A DNA stretch of 34,056 nt from Verrucomicrobiaceae bacterium. GTDB taxonomy: Bacteria > Verrucomicrobiota > Verrucomicrobiia > Verrucomicrobiales > Verrucomicrobiaceae. The stretch's first letter is position 1. Every line of letters begins with the position of its first letter. The notes under the pieces are model-generated. The model saw only the letters and a program-made list of their open reading frames with translations. It was not told the origin of the DNA and did not search any database. Where the stretch lies: the NCBI GenBank assembly GCA_024232965.1, contig JACKQF010000016.1, positions 1-34,056 on the forward strand, written 5' to 3'. Position numbers and translations under genes: made by a program. Of this stretch, positions 1 to 7,267 are shown piece after piece.

Positions 1-1
1 T

Positions 2-127
2 TCCGACGATGCCGCCGCGCTCCAAGAACTAGGCTTCACCCACCTCGCCATCGAAACCGACATCACCGTCATGCGCGACGGCTACCGCCAACTCCTCCAA
101 CCCCTGCGCGGCCAGACTTCCAAGTAG
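2..127 (+). CDS. C-terminal fragment of a probable HpcH/HpaI-type aldolase
   Basis: Only the last 41 codons and the TAG stop are in the window; the gene begins upstream of base 1. The visible tail contains an ELGFTHLAIETDITVMRDGY stretch. In HpcH/HpaI aldolases (2,4-dihydroxyhept-2-ene-1,7-dioate aldolase and relatives) a 'G-F-x-F/H-hydrophobic-x-x-D' strand followed by a short helix closes the TIM barrel, and this tail matches that in pattern and in distance to the stop. The catalytic and metal-binding residues would lie upstream and cannot be checked. It is convergent with the SGNH hydrolase gene, with 21 bases between the two stops and no clear terminator hairpin. The call rests on one short C-terminal signature and could equally fit another TIM-barrel family. 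Confidence 0.5.
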   Translation, partial: SDDAAALQELGFTHLAIETDITVMRDGYRQLLQPLRGQTSK

Positions 128-148
128 AGCAGGCTTTCTTCGCCGCGA

Positions 149-1048
149 TCAGCGAGCCTGAAGACGCCTGGAAATGTCGAGCCAAGTCTCCCACGCCACC
201 GTTTCGAGATACGTAGCGGTTTCCTCGTCGAGCGTGCCAGTTTGATTCATCGCCATGTGCTTGAACATCCACCTTGCCATCCTTGCCTGATACGCATCGG
301 GTTGTAAGGCGGCCAGCTTTGCAGCATCGGCCTCATACTTGCCATGCGGCCAGACGTGGAAGGTGCGCGGCAGCTTGCTGACTGGGGACTCGCCGGTGAG
401 CGCTGCGTAAAAGCAGGCGAGATTCAGGAAATGGCCTGCGTCACCAGGATGGGAACTGTCTTTCGGATCCTGGAGGGCAAGATCGGGCTTCTCGGCATAG
501 ACGCGTGCCCACGCCGAAGAACACGGCGCGTAGAGCCTGATCTTGTTCTTCACGGCCAAGTCGAAGATGCGCCTTCGACCTTCGGCTTCGCGTTCCACTT
601 TGCCCCAGCCCATCTCGTAAAACATCGGTTCGCCTCCGGCCGCGCGGATGGCCTCGCAGTATCGGGTGACGGCGTCAGCGTGGGCTTTACCACCGCCCGC
701 AGGATCATCATCCCCCATGATGAAGCGGCACACAACCATCATGGCGACGATGTCCGGTTTCTCTTCGCCGATCTTGTCGAGGAAACTCTGTCCCGGCTTC
801 ACACCGTATTCATAACGATTGAATCCGGGATCGAGATAGACGCGGATGTCACTTCCGCTTCGACCAATGGCTTCAGGGACAACTTTTCGTCCAAGACCAC
901 CAACGATCTTCCCATCGACAACCGTTGCGACCTCACGCGGAAGATCATTCCAATACATGCTACTGCTACCGGCAAAGAGTAGCTTCAGCGGTTCGGCCGC
1001 TTGGAGGCCCCCAAGACTGAAGAGGATGAGAGAAAGGAACGTTTTCAT
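149..1048 (-). CDS. Exported SGNH/GDSL-type hydrolase
   Basis: A 299-residue protein with a Sec signal peptide (MKTFLSLILFSLGGLQAAEP, probable cleavage after the QAA at 16-18). It has the SGNH-hydrolase framework. FAGSSSMYW places the likely nucleophile serine in the G27-S-S-S30 block. The D197-S-S-H200-P block near the C-terminus supplies the catalytic Asp-x-x-His. Members cleave ester bonds, often acetyl groups on sugars; the substrate here is unknown. It is the second gene after the DUF1552 gene, 37 bases downstream of its stop, so it probably shares the promoter at 2346-2377. A variant of the dispersed palindromic repeat (1058-1075) sits in the leader just upstream of its ATG. No strong ribosome-binding site is seen. 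Fold call is fairly sure, substrate is not. Confidence 0.75.
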   Translation of the reverse strand: MKTFLSLILFSLGGLQAAEPLKLLFAGSSSMYWNDLPREVATVVDGKIVGGLGRKVVPEAIGRSGSDIRVYLDPGFNRYEYGVKPGQSFLDKIGEEKPDIVAMMVVCRFIMGDDDPAGGGKAHADAVTRYCEAIRAAGGEPMFYEMGWGKVEREAEGRRRIFDLAVKNKIRLYAPCSSAWARVYAEKPDLALQDPKDSSHPGDAGHFLNLACFYAALTGESPVSKLPRTFHVWPHGKYEADAAKLAALQPDAYQARMARWMFKHMAMNQTGTLDEETATYLETVAWETWLDISRRLQAR

Positions 1049-1057
1049 GACCGTGAA

Positions 1058-1075
1058 ACAGGCACTCTTGTCTGT
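1058..1075. repeat. Diverged copy of the dispersed palindrome, intergenic
   Basis: Reads ACAGGCACTCTTGTCTGT, which I count as 14 of 18 matches to GCAGACACTCCTGTCTGC. It lies between the DUF1552 stop and the SGNH start, and is the only copy of the family outside a reading frame. Confidence 0.55.
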
Positions 1076-1085
1076 TCTTTAGAAG

Positions 1086-2336
1086 TTAAGAAGCAGACAG
1101 GAGTGACGACAGCACACCCGTGCTGTCCGCAAAGCGCTCCTGCTTCACGCCTGCCCGCTGCGCCATGGTGAGCCAGAGATCGGCGAGTGGGCGTTTGCCT
1201 TCGTAGTGGAAGTGGCCGCGCTGCCAACCGCCGCCGGCGATGAGGACTTCGAGATCAGCGTAGTTGTGCTGGTCGCCATCGCTGATGCCGCTGCCCATGA
1301 CAAGCGTGGTGCTGTCGAGCAAGCCGGTGGCGCGGAGGCGCTCGACGACGTGGGCGTAGAACTCGACGTGGAAGCGGTCGATCTTCGCCACGGCGGCCTT
1401 CGCTTCGTCGCCCTTCGTGTGCGTGAGCACGTGGTGATTCTGCGGCTTGTCGAACAGGCCGTGAAACATGCGCGGGGAATCCCAGCGCTCCGGATCGATG
1501 ACGAGCGTGGCGACGCGGGTGAGATCGTTTTGAAATGCGAGCACGAACAACTCCGCTTGCAGCCGCAGGTAGTCGCCCCGTGTCTCCGGAATGCCCGGCG
1601 GTTCGGCGAGCGGCGGCTTGCGCATTTGTCGTGCGAGTTTCTCAGCGCGTTGGATGCGCGTCTCCGTGGCGCGCACACTCTCCAGATACTCGCCGAGCTT
1701 CTCCTGATCATCGCGGCCGAGTCGGGCGTTGAGCGCTTTTGCGTCGCCCATCACGGCATCGAGCACGCTGCGGGTCGCATCGCCATCGGGCTTGCCAAAG
1801 AGGCGCTGAAAGACGGTTCGAGGATTTTTTTCGACGTTGGCCGCATAACCCGGCGCATACCATGAAATGCACTCGTGATAGCGCGTCTCTTTGTTGTCGG
1901 TGTGGTCATTCGTGCTGAGTTCCAGCGACGGCAGCAGCGAGTCCTCGCCGATCTGCCGTGCGATCACCTGATCGAGCGTCGTGTTCGTCGGGAAGCCGCC
2001 ATCCAATGTTTCCTGTGGCGCGGAGGAGGTCAGCCAACACGATCCACACTGCGCATGCACGCCGGTGCCGCCGACAAACTGGCGGTCGAGTCCTGTAACA
2101 AGCGTGATGTCGTTCTTCACCTTCGCCAGCGGCGAGAGGGTGGGAGTTAACTCCCAATCCATCCCCGTCTTCTTCGGCAGGAACGCGGCCTGGTTGTAGC
2201 CGTTCGGTGTGTAGATGAAGGCAAAGCGCTGCGGTGAAGCCGGCGCGGCTTTGGCGAGGCTTTCAAACCATGGAAGTCCCAGCGTGACGCCGGCGGCGCG
2301 GAGAAAATGGCGGCGGGTGAGGGGACGGGCGGTCAT
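1086..2336 (-). CDS. DUF1552 family protein, Tat-exported
   Basis: A 416-residue protein of the DUF1552 family, whose biochemical role is unknown. The start chosen is the ATG that gives MTARPLTRRHFLRAAGVTLG, a twin-arginine-like signal (R-R-H-F-L) followed by LPWFESLAKA. The reading frame stays open further upstream, but there it runs into the BNR gene and past the promoter, so those starts are unlikely. Family landmarks include FAFIYTPNGYNQAAFLP near the N-terminus, a middle helical region (SVLDAVMGDAKALNARLG, then ESVRATETRIQRAEKLA), FHVEFYAHVVERL, and the C-terminal GSGISDGDQHNY and GGGWQRGHFHYEG stretches with conserved Asp and His. It has its own ECF-type promoter nine bases upstream and is followed by the SGNH gene. 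DUF1552 proteins usually sit next to a DUF1592 protein; here the BNR gene intervenes. The extreme C-terminal residues (SLLSAS) are encoded by a palindromic repeat copy. Confidence 0.88.
   Translation of the reverse strand: MTARPLTRRHFLRAAGVTLGLPWFESLAKAAPASPQRFAFIYTPNGYNQAAFLPKKTGMDWELTPTLSPLAKVKNDITLVTGLDRQFVGGTGVHAQCGSCWLTSSAPQETLDGGFPTNTTLDQVIARQIGEDSLLPSLELSTNDHTDNKETRYHECISWYAPGYAANVEKNPRTVFQRLFGKPDGDATRSVLDAVMGDAKALNARLGRDDQEKLGEYLESVRATETRIQRAEKLARQMRKPPLAEPPGIPETRGDYLRLQAELFVLAFQNDLTRVATLVIDPERWDSPRMFHGLFDKPQNHHVLTHTKGDEAKAAVAKIDRFHVEFYAHVVERLRATGLLDSTTLVMGSGISDGDQHNYADLEVLIAGGGWQRGHFHYEGKRPLADLWLTMAQRAGVKQERFADSTGVLSSLLSAS
1093..1105. repeat. Partial copy of the dispersed palindrome at the end of the DUF1552 gene
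   Basis: GCAGACAGGAGTG matches the first 13 bases of the 18-mer exactly, then diverges. On the coding strand it forms the final codons of the DUF1552 frame. It directly abuts the hairpin at 1108-1127. Confidence 0.6.
1108..1127. repeat. Perfect 8-bp hairpin inside the DUF1552 gene end
   Basis: GACAGCAC-ACCC-GTGCTGTC is a perfect 8-bp stem with a 4-base loop, within the last 14 codons of the DUF1552 gene. It has no T-tract on either strand, so it is not a canonical terminator. Its size (8-bp stem, 4-base loop) resembles the dispersed palindrome next to it (7-bp stem, 4-base loop), though its sequence differs. Confidence 0.6.
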
Positions 2337-2345
2337 GATCGTGGA

Positions 2346-2377
2346 TGCAACGCTGCGAACGCGACTGTCCTGACAGA
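2346..2377 (-). promoter_or_regulatory. Predicted ECF-type promoter P1 for DUF1552-SGNH
   Basis: On the minus strand TCTGTCAGGA (2377-2368), then 14 bases, then GCGTTGCA (2353-2346), ending nine bases before the ATG at 2336. Both boxes and the 14-base spacer length are identical to the element in front of the sigma-factor gene (13121-13152). A TGTC-containing -35 box and a CGTT/CGTC -10 box about 16 bases apart is a known layout for several ECF sigma groups. It lies immediately downstream of the BNR stop, so it can start a separate transcript inside the cluster. The transcription start has not been seen; this is prediction from conservation. Confidence 0.72.
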
Positions 2378-2388
2378 ACAAAAGCCGG

Positions 2389-3516
2389 TCAAGGTGCCAC
2401 CAAGCCGAACGCGCCATCGCGCAGGCCCTGCGCACCCCCTTTGATGTCGGGTGGCGTGTAGCTGTGAACTTCATTCCAGCTTTTGCCGGCATCCGTGCTG
2501 CGCAGGATGTTGAAGCGCTGCCTGTCGATGCTGATGAGCGTGCCGGAATCACTGGCGATGATCTGTCCAGCTGGCACGGCGGCGGGGAGGTCACGCCAGG
2601 TTTTGCCGTCGGCGCTGGCGCGGCCCGGTTTGCCGGTGAGCCAGAACTCGGCCCCCACCACGCTGAGCGTGGCGCGCTTCGTGCCGGTGGTATGCGGGCC
2701 GTCCCATGTCTCGCCGCCGTCGCTGCTGGTCCATGCGTTGGCGGCATCGGTGTCGGTCATCACGAGCAGCTTGCCGTTGGATTCCAAAGTGCCGCGTCCG
2801 GTGGAGGCATCGAGCCCCTTGGGAGCAAGCCATTGCCAGCTTTTACCGAGATCATCGCTGGCAAAAAGGTGACCAAACTTCGGCCCTTCCTTGCCGCGAT
2901 TGTCACCCAGAGCGAGGAAACGCCCGCTCGCATCGCCGCAATAGACGGGACCGACGTGGTGTGTGCTGAGTTTGTAGCCGCGCGGATCGTTCTTGAAAGC
3001 ACCCCACATGCTGAAGGTGTCAAAAACCGCACCCAGATCGTTCGTGGCCGTCATCGTCATGTAGCCGGCGGCGACAAACGCACCCTTTCCCGCAGTGATG
3101 CCCCAGGTGCCGGGCATGAGCAAAGGATCGCCTTTACCCTCAGGCAGCTTCACCTTGCCGTGCGTGAGGTGGCTCCATTTCATGCCGTCATCGGACGCCA
3201 GATAAATCGTCGCACCGCCCCAGCCCACGCCAACCACAAACACGCCGCCACCATAAGCCACCGTCTTTGTCGCCCATGGTCCGTGATCCGCACCCGGCGC
3301 TGCGAAGAAGGTCTGCTGCCACGTCTTGCCATCGTCCTTCGACACAATGATGCGTGCTCCGTGACCGACGACCACGAACGCCCCGACCTTCGGATTCGGT
3401 TTCAAATCGCCACCGAGTGGGATGTCATTGCGGATCTTCGCATCGGCGGGTGATTCCTCGGCGGCGAAAGCAAAGGTGGCCAGGATGACGGCGGTGAAAA
3501 TGAGCAGGTGTTTCAT
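2389..3516 (-). CDS. Exported Asp-box (BNR) beta-propeller, sialidase-like fold
   Basis: A 375-residue secreted protein with signal peptide MKHLLIFTAVILATFAFA. Several Asp-box repeats of the S-x-D-x-G-x-T-W type are visible: SKDDGKTW, ASDDGMKW, ASDDLGKSW, SSDGGETW, SADGKTW and STDAGKSW. They indicate a six- or seven-bladed propeller as in sialidases and YCF48-like proteins. I cannot identify a catalytic arginine triad, so enzymatic sialidase activity is not supported. The chosen start gives an intact signal peptide. An alternative ATG at 3561 overlaps the stop of the upstream DUF1592 gene (ATGA) and would add 15 residues before the signal sequence. It is the last gene of the sigma-led operon. 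Role in the pathway (substrate binding or hydrolysis) is inferred only. Confidence 0.78.
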   Translation of the reverse strand: MKHLLIFTAVILATFAFAAEESPADAKIRNDIPLGGDLKPNPKVGAFVVVGHGARIIVSKDDGKTWQQTFFAAPGADHGPWATKTVAYGGGVFVVGVGWGGATIYLASDDGMKWSHLTHGKVKLPEGKGDPLLMPGTWGITAGKGAFVAAGYMTMTATNDLGAVFDTFSMWGAFKNDPRGYKLSTHHVGPVYCGDASGRFLALGDNRGKEGPKFGHLFASDDLGKSWQWLAPKGLDASTGRGTLESNGKLLVMTDTDAANAWTSSDGGETWDGPHTTGTKRATLSVVGAEFWLTGKPGRASADGKTWRDLPAAVPAGQIIASDSGTLISIDRQRFNILRSTDAGKSWNEVHSYTPPDIKGGAQGLRDGAFGLVAP

Positions 3517-3557
3517 GGTTGGATTATCGAAAATGATCCGGGCGAAGGCGAGACACT

Positions 3558-6362
3558 TCATCGTGCTCGGGTGAATTGAGGGCTGGTGATGATGGCATCG
3601 ACCAGCGACGCGAAAAGATTGCCGTTTTGCTTCATTCGCTCCAGCAGTCGCTTATCTCCCGGCAGCACGGCACGGCCGAGCGCGTAGCCGAGGAGCTTGC
3701 GGTGGAAGTTGGTGAGGAATTCGTCTTCGCGGGTCTTGAGCCAGGCTTTGAGTCCCTCGACGCCCTTCATCTCGGTGCCGTCGGTGAGTTGGTCGCGATT
3801 CACGATGGGTGTGCCGTCGCGCTCGGTGTCGCGCCAGCGGCCGATGGGGTCGAAGTTTTCGAGGGCGATGCCAGGCGGGTCGATTTTGGCATGGCAGGCG
3901 GCGCAGTTGGCGTCGGCGCGGTGTTTGGCGAGCTGCTGCTGGATGTTCAGACCTTCGGCGCTCTTTTCGTCTTCCGAGATCTTCGGCACGTTCGGTGGCG
4001 GCGGTGGAATGCGGCGTCCGATGAGCGTCTCGACCACCCACGCACCGCGCTGCACGGGACTGGTGCGCAGCGGCAGCGAGGTCTTGGTGAGAAAGAGTGG
4101 TTTGGTCGCGAGGCAGTCCTCGTCGAGCAATCGAGTGAGCGGCTCGCCGTGAATGAAGACGCGATTCAGTGCTGCGGTGACTTCATCGAGCATCTCGCGG
4201 CGACGTTGCGCGGTAAATTCCGTAAAGCGTTTCTCATCTGGACCGGTGAAGTTTTCGAAATCGTCAAAGCCCCACACCTGCGCAGCGAACTGGGTGGCGA
4301 GTGAAGCTGCGCGTGGATCCTTGAGCATGCGGCGCGCCTGCGCCTTCAGAACCTCGGGCCGTGTGAGATCGGCCTTGAGCAGTTCATCGTCGGGAATGCT
4401 GGACCATAAGAAGAACGAGAGGCGTGAGGCGAGGTCGGCAGGGCTGCGATACAAAAAGTGCGGCGACATGAGCACCGCGAGCATGGGTGCCTTCATCGCG
4501 CTGTCGTAGCTGGCCTCCGCACTCGCGGCATCGCGATAAAGTTGGGTCAGCATCGCGACTTCGTTTGGAGTCGGATCACGCCGCCATGCTTTGCGGGCGA
4601 AGGGAATGATAAACTTCATCTCGTCCGGCAGGGGCTGCGTGAGCGCGAAGAGCCGGTCTTCCAGCAACTGCAACTCCGCGAGATCCTCCGGCGTCGCATT
4701 TCGGCGCACTTCGGCAACGGTGTAGTGGTAGGGCGCATTCAGTTCCTGCCTGTCCGCCTCCTGATCGTTCCACGGGCCGCCGATGGCATCCAACGGCGTG
4801 CGCTTCCAGTCAGCAAACACATTTCGTTCTGCGTTGAGACCGATCTTGGTGAGGTTGGCCTCGGAGAGGTTGCGCTTCCGCAGCAGTCGCTCGCGTTCTT
4901 TGTTCTCGGCCTGGCTGGCATCCGCATCGCGCTTTTTCCCGCCAAAGACGAATCGGCCCGGGATGTAGCTTTGAGACTTGGGCTTCTCTTTCAACACCAG
5001 CGCCTGGATGCTGGCGAGCTTCGTGCGGTTCATGTCGAGCGTGAGATCGACCTCGAAGACGATGGCATCCTGCGGCACCACAAACTTCAGCGCGCCGGGT
5101 GGTCGCACACCGGCCGCATCCGCGCCGAGCACCTTGGCGTTTTCACCGTCCACACCCCAGGCGAAGGGTTTGCCGCTGTTGGCACCGACGAGTTTCACCA
5201 CGTCCTGCCAGGGCTTGGCGCTGCCGTCTTTGAAAAGGATGCGGCCCTTCTGCCACACGGCGTATTCGCCGCGCCCACCATCGCCTGCGTCGGTGACGAT
5301 GAGAAAAAGCTCGCGTGCATTGCCGATGTCGATGCGGAAGGGCCAGTGGCCGTGCTGCGTTGCTGCTTCGAGCACCTCTTCCCGTGCTTCGTGGAAACTG
5401 ATCTCGTAGGGCGGAGCGAAGTCCTCCTTGTTCACCGCGATCGAGCCGCCGCGTTTGCTCGTGGCGATGGCGAGGCACTCGGCGCGGAGTTTTTCGGCGC
5501 TGATGTTTGCAGGAATGGCCCGCCATGCCTTTGCCCAATCGGCAAAGGGGGATTGGGCATCGGTGTTGTTTAGGATGTGCGTCCACTTCTCCAATGCGGC
5601 TGGCGCAAGCGCAGCGGCAACGGCTTCAGGACCGCGCTTTGCCGCTTCAAGGTAAAGCGCATGTGCGGAACCAAACTTGGCCATGAGAGCTTCGCGATGT
5701 TCGGCGCCCCATTTTTGCTGCTGCGTCACATGCCAGGCGATGATGTCATCCGTGGCCTCTTTAATGGCCTGTTTCGTCTCCTCCACCGGTTCGCGTGGCA
5801 CGGCGCTCCAGACGAGGCCGTCATGCGGCGACACCCGCAGATGCTTCAGTGCTCCTTTCGCAGCCTCGAGATACTTCTCGAACTGCGCCGTGCCCATGCC
5901 TTGCGCCTCGCCGACATTGGAGAAACCTTCACCCGCACCGCCTTCGTTCGGCAGATACTCGCCGGCCTTCAAGACGATGCCGCCGCTGAGATCACGGATG
6001 ACGTTGAGATATTCGTGCCGCGTGAGACGCGGCATCACGACCATTCCGGGATCATCCATGCTCGCTTCCGCCATCGCATCGAGCTGTTCCTGCGCCCACG
6101 CGATCATCTCCGCCTTCTGCGCAGCATACGGCTGCTTCCGCGACTTCTTCGGCGGCATGTCGCCTTCCGCAATGCGCAGGATGATCTCCTCCAGCGTCGC
6201 GACGGAGGCGATGTCGGACTTCTTTGCGAGAAACCCCTCAAGATCCAGATCGCCCTCAGCCTGCGTGGCATCGTGGCATTTGAAGCAGTGTTGTTCGAAA
6301 CTCATCGGCGCGGCAGAGGCACCTGTGAGCATCATCAGAAAGCTGGTCAGCACCCGCCTCAT
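3558..6362 (-). CDS. PSCyt1-DUF1587/1595/1592/1588/1585 cytochrome-like protein
   Basis: A 934-residue exported protein with a short signal peptide (MRRVLTSFLMMLTGASAAP). Haem-c type motif 1 is CFKCH at 26-30, in a PSCyt1-like region that ends with GDMPPKK. The DUF1587 signature PRLTRHEYLNVIRDL follows near residue 110. A beta-rich region of about 150 residues (roughly 320-470) resembles carbohydrate-binding jelly rolls. DUF1595 (FARKAWRRDPTPNEV), DUF1592 (LASRLSFFLWSSIPDDELL), DUF1588 (LRTSPVQRGAWVVETLIGRR) and DUF1585 (LLGYALGRAV) come next. A second CxxCH, CAACH at 820-824, precedes KIDPPG. Two haems per chain are therefore possible. The family's reaction is unknown. Its ATG overlaps the esterase stop by four bases (ATGA), which suggests translational coupling. 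Confidence 0.9.
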   Translation of the reverse strand: MRRVLTSFLMMLTGASAAPMSFEQHCFKCHDATQAEGDLDLEGFLAKKSDIASVATLEEIILRIAEGDMPPKKSRKQPYAAQKAEMIAWAQEQLDAMAEASMDDPGMVVMPRLTRHEYLNVIRDLSGGIVLKAGEYLPNEGGAGEGFSNVGEAQGMGTAQFEKYLEAAKGALKHLRVSPHDGLVWSAVPREPVEETKQAIKEATDDIIAWHVTQQQKWGAEHREALMAKFGSAHALYLEAAKRGPEAVAAALAPAALEKWTHILNNTDAQSPFADWAKAWRAIPANISAEKLRAECLAIATSKRGGSIAVNKEDFAPPYEISFHEAREEVLEAATQHGHWPFRIDIGNARELFLIVTDAGDGGRGEYAVWQKGRILFKDGSAKPWQDVVKLVGANSGKPFAWGVDGENAKVLGADAAGVRPPGALKFVVPQDAIVFEVDLTLDMNRTKLASIQALVLKEKPKSQSYIPGRFVFGGKKRDADASQAENKERERLLRKRNLSEANLTKIGLNAERNVFADWKRTPLDAIGGPWNDQEADRQELNAPYHYTVAEVRRNATPEDLAELQLLEDRLFALTQPLPDEMKFIIPFARKAWRRDPTPNEVAMLTQLYRDAASAEASYDSAMKAPMLAVLMSPHFLYRSPADLASRLSFFLWSSIPDDELLKADLTRPEVLKAQARRMLKDPRAASLATQFAAQVWGFDDFENFTGPDEKRFTEFTAQRRREMLDEVTAALNRVFIHGEPLTRLLDEDCLATKPLFLTKTSLPLRTSPVQRGAWVVETLIGRRIPPPPPNVPKISEDEKSAEGLNIQQQLAKHRADANCAACHAKIDPPGIALENFDPIGRWRDTERDGTPIVNRDQLTDGTEMKGVEGLKAWLKTREDEFLTNFHRKLLGYALGRAVLPGDKRLLERMKQNGNLFASLVDAIITSPQFTRAR

Positions 6363-7267
6363 GGCTTTGCGAATTGGATCAGCCAGTCCGCAGCCAGACG
6401 CGACCAGCTTGTTACGGGTTCATGAGTCGCACGCAGGCCATAGCCGTGGCCACCGCGGGGGAAGAGATGCAGTTCTGCCGGAACTTTTTCCTTGGTGAGT
6501 GCGGTGAACAGGGCGGTGCAGTTGAGGCAGTTCACGCGATCATCCTGCGCCATGGCAAAGAACATCGGCGGCGTGTCTTTCGTGACTTTGAGGTAGGGCT
6601 TCAAGCCGCCCGTTTCTTTGTCGTAGAAGCCACCGGGGTAAATCGGCAGCGCGAAGTTCGGCGCGCAGCTTTGTTCATCGGCAGCGTCGATCTTTGAATA
6701 GAGTCGCTGATCTCGAAGAATCGCGGTGAGGCCTGCCGTTTCACCACCGGCGGAGAATCCCATGATGCCGATGCGGGGCGGATCGATGCCCCATTCGGCG
6801 GCGTGGGCTCGTGTGAGGCTCATGGCACGCTGCGCGTCCATCAGCGGGCCGACGACTTTCAGAGGGGCGTTGCCCTGCTCGTTCAAATCGTTGCCATGAT
6901 GCCCGGTCGGGACACGATACTTCACGACGATGGCGGCAAACCCGAGCGAGTTCAGCCATTCGGCCACTTCGGTGCCTTCGAGATCCCAGGCGAGGATGGA
7001 AAAGCCACCGCCAGGACAGACGAGCACTGCGCCGCCATTGGCTTTCGCTTTTTCAGGCAGATAAACATGCATCTGCGGTGTGCTGACATGGCCCAGTTTG
7101 ATGATCCGGCGACCCACAATCAGTTTATCCTCCTGCTTCGTGAGGTCGCGCTCCGCGCCTTCAGTCTTGGCAGGCGGCCCCGGAGGTTTTGCAGGCCAGA
7201 GGTTGAGAATTTGAGGTGCGGCAGACAGGAGTGTCTGCATCACAAGCAATGCGACGATGGTTTTCAT
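6359..7267 (-). CDS. Exported alpha/beta-hydrolase, acetylxylan-esterase-like
   Basis: A 302-residue protein with an N-terminal signal peptide (MKTIVALLVMQTLLSAAPQ). It shows a full alpha/beta-hydrolase set: oxyanion-hole loop CPGGG at 84-88, nucleophile elbow G170-F-S172-A-G-G, acid Asp in QDDRVN (242 or 243) and catalytic His274 in GGHGYG. The layout matches the BD-FAE/Axe2-like esterases that remove acetyl or similar acyl groups from plant polysaccharides. It lies between a DUF1552 and a DUF1592 gene, joined to both by ATGA overlaps, so it belongs to the operon. Codons 10-16 in the signal peptide are written in a perfect copy of the palindromic 18-mer (7221-7238), which reads there as MQTLLSA. 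Enzyme class is confident; natural substrate unknown. Confidence 0.85.
   Translation of the reverse strand: MKTIVALLVMQTLLSAAPQILNLWPAKPPGPPAKTEGAERDLTKQEDKLIVGRRIIKLGHVSTPQMHVYLPEKAKANGGAVLVCPGGGFSILAWDLEGTEVAEWLNSLGFAAIVVKYRVPTGHHGNDLNEQGNAPLKVVGPLMDAQRAMSLTRAHAAEWGIDPPRIGIMGFSAGGETAGLTAILRDQRLYSKIDAADEQSCAPNFALPIYPGGFYDKETGGLKPYLKVTKDTPPMFFAMAQDDRVNCLNCTALFTALTKEKVPAELHLFPRGGHGYGLRATHEPVTSWSRLAADWLIQFAKP
7221..7238. repeat. Perfect copy of the dispersed palindrome inside a signal peptide
   Basis: GCAGACAGGAGTGTCTGC is a 7-bp stem (GCAGACA/TGTCTGC) with a GGAG loop. It is identical to the copy at 12583-12600. It is translated as part of the esterase signal peptide, where sequence constraint is mainly hydrophobicity. 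Confidence 0.75.

Noticed and set aside
2366..2377. CTGTC-CT-GACAG near-palindrome in P1 as a copy of the dispersed 18-mer
   Set aside because: It shares only CTGTC/GACAG, lacks the GGAG/CTCC loop and stem length, and coincides with the promoter element shared with the sigma gene.
2464..3453. 329-codon plus-strand open frame opposite the BNR gene
   Set aside because: The minus strand has a signal peptide and repeated Asp-boxes; the plus-strand frame has neither.
3516..3561. ATG at 3561 (ATGA overlap) as the BNR gene start
   Set aside because: It would place 15 residues in front of a complete signal peptide. Kept as an alternative because overlapping starts are the rule in this operon.
4458..5573. 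371-codon plus-strand open frame opposite the DUF1592 gene
   Set aside because: Wholly inside a confidently assigned coding region and without recognisable motifs.
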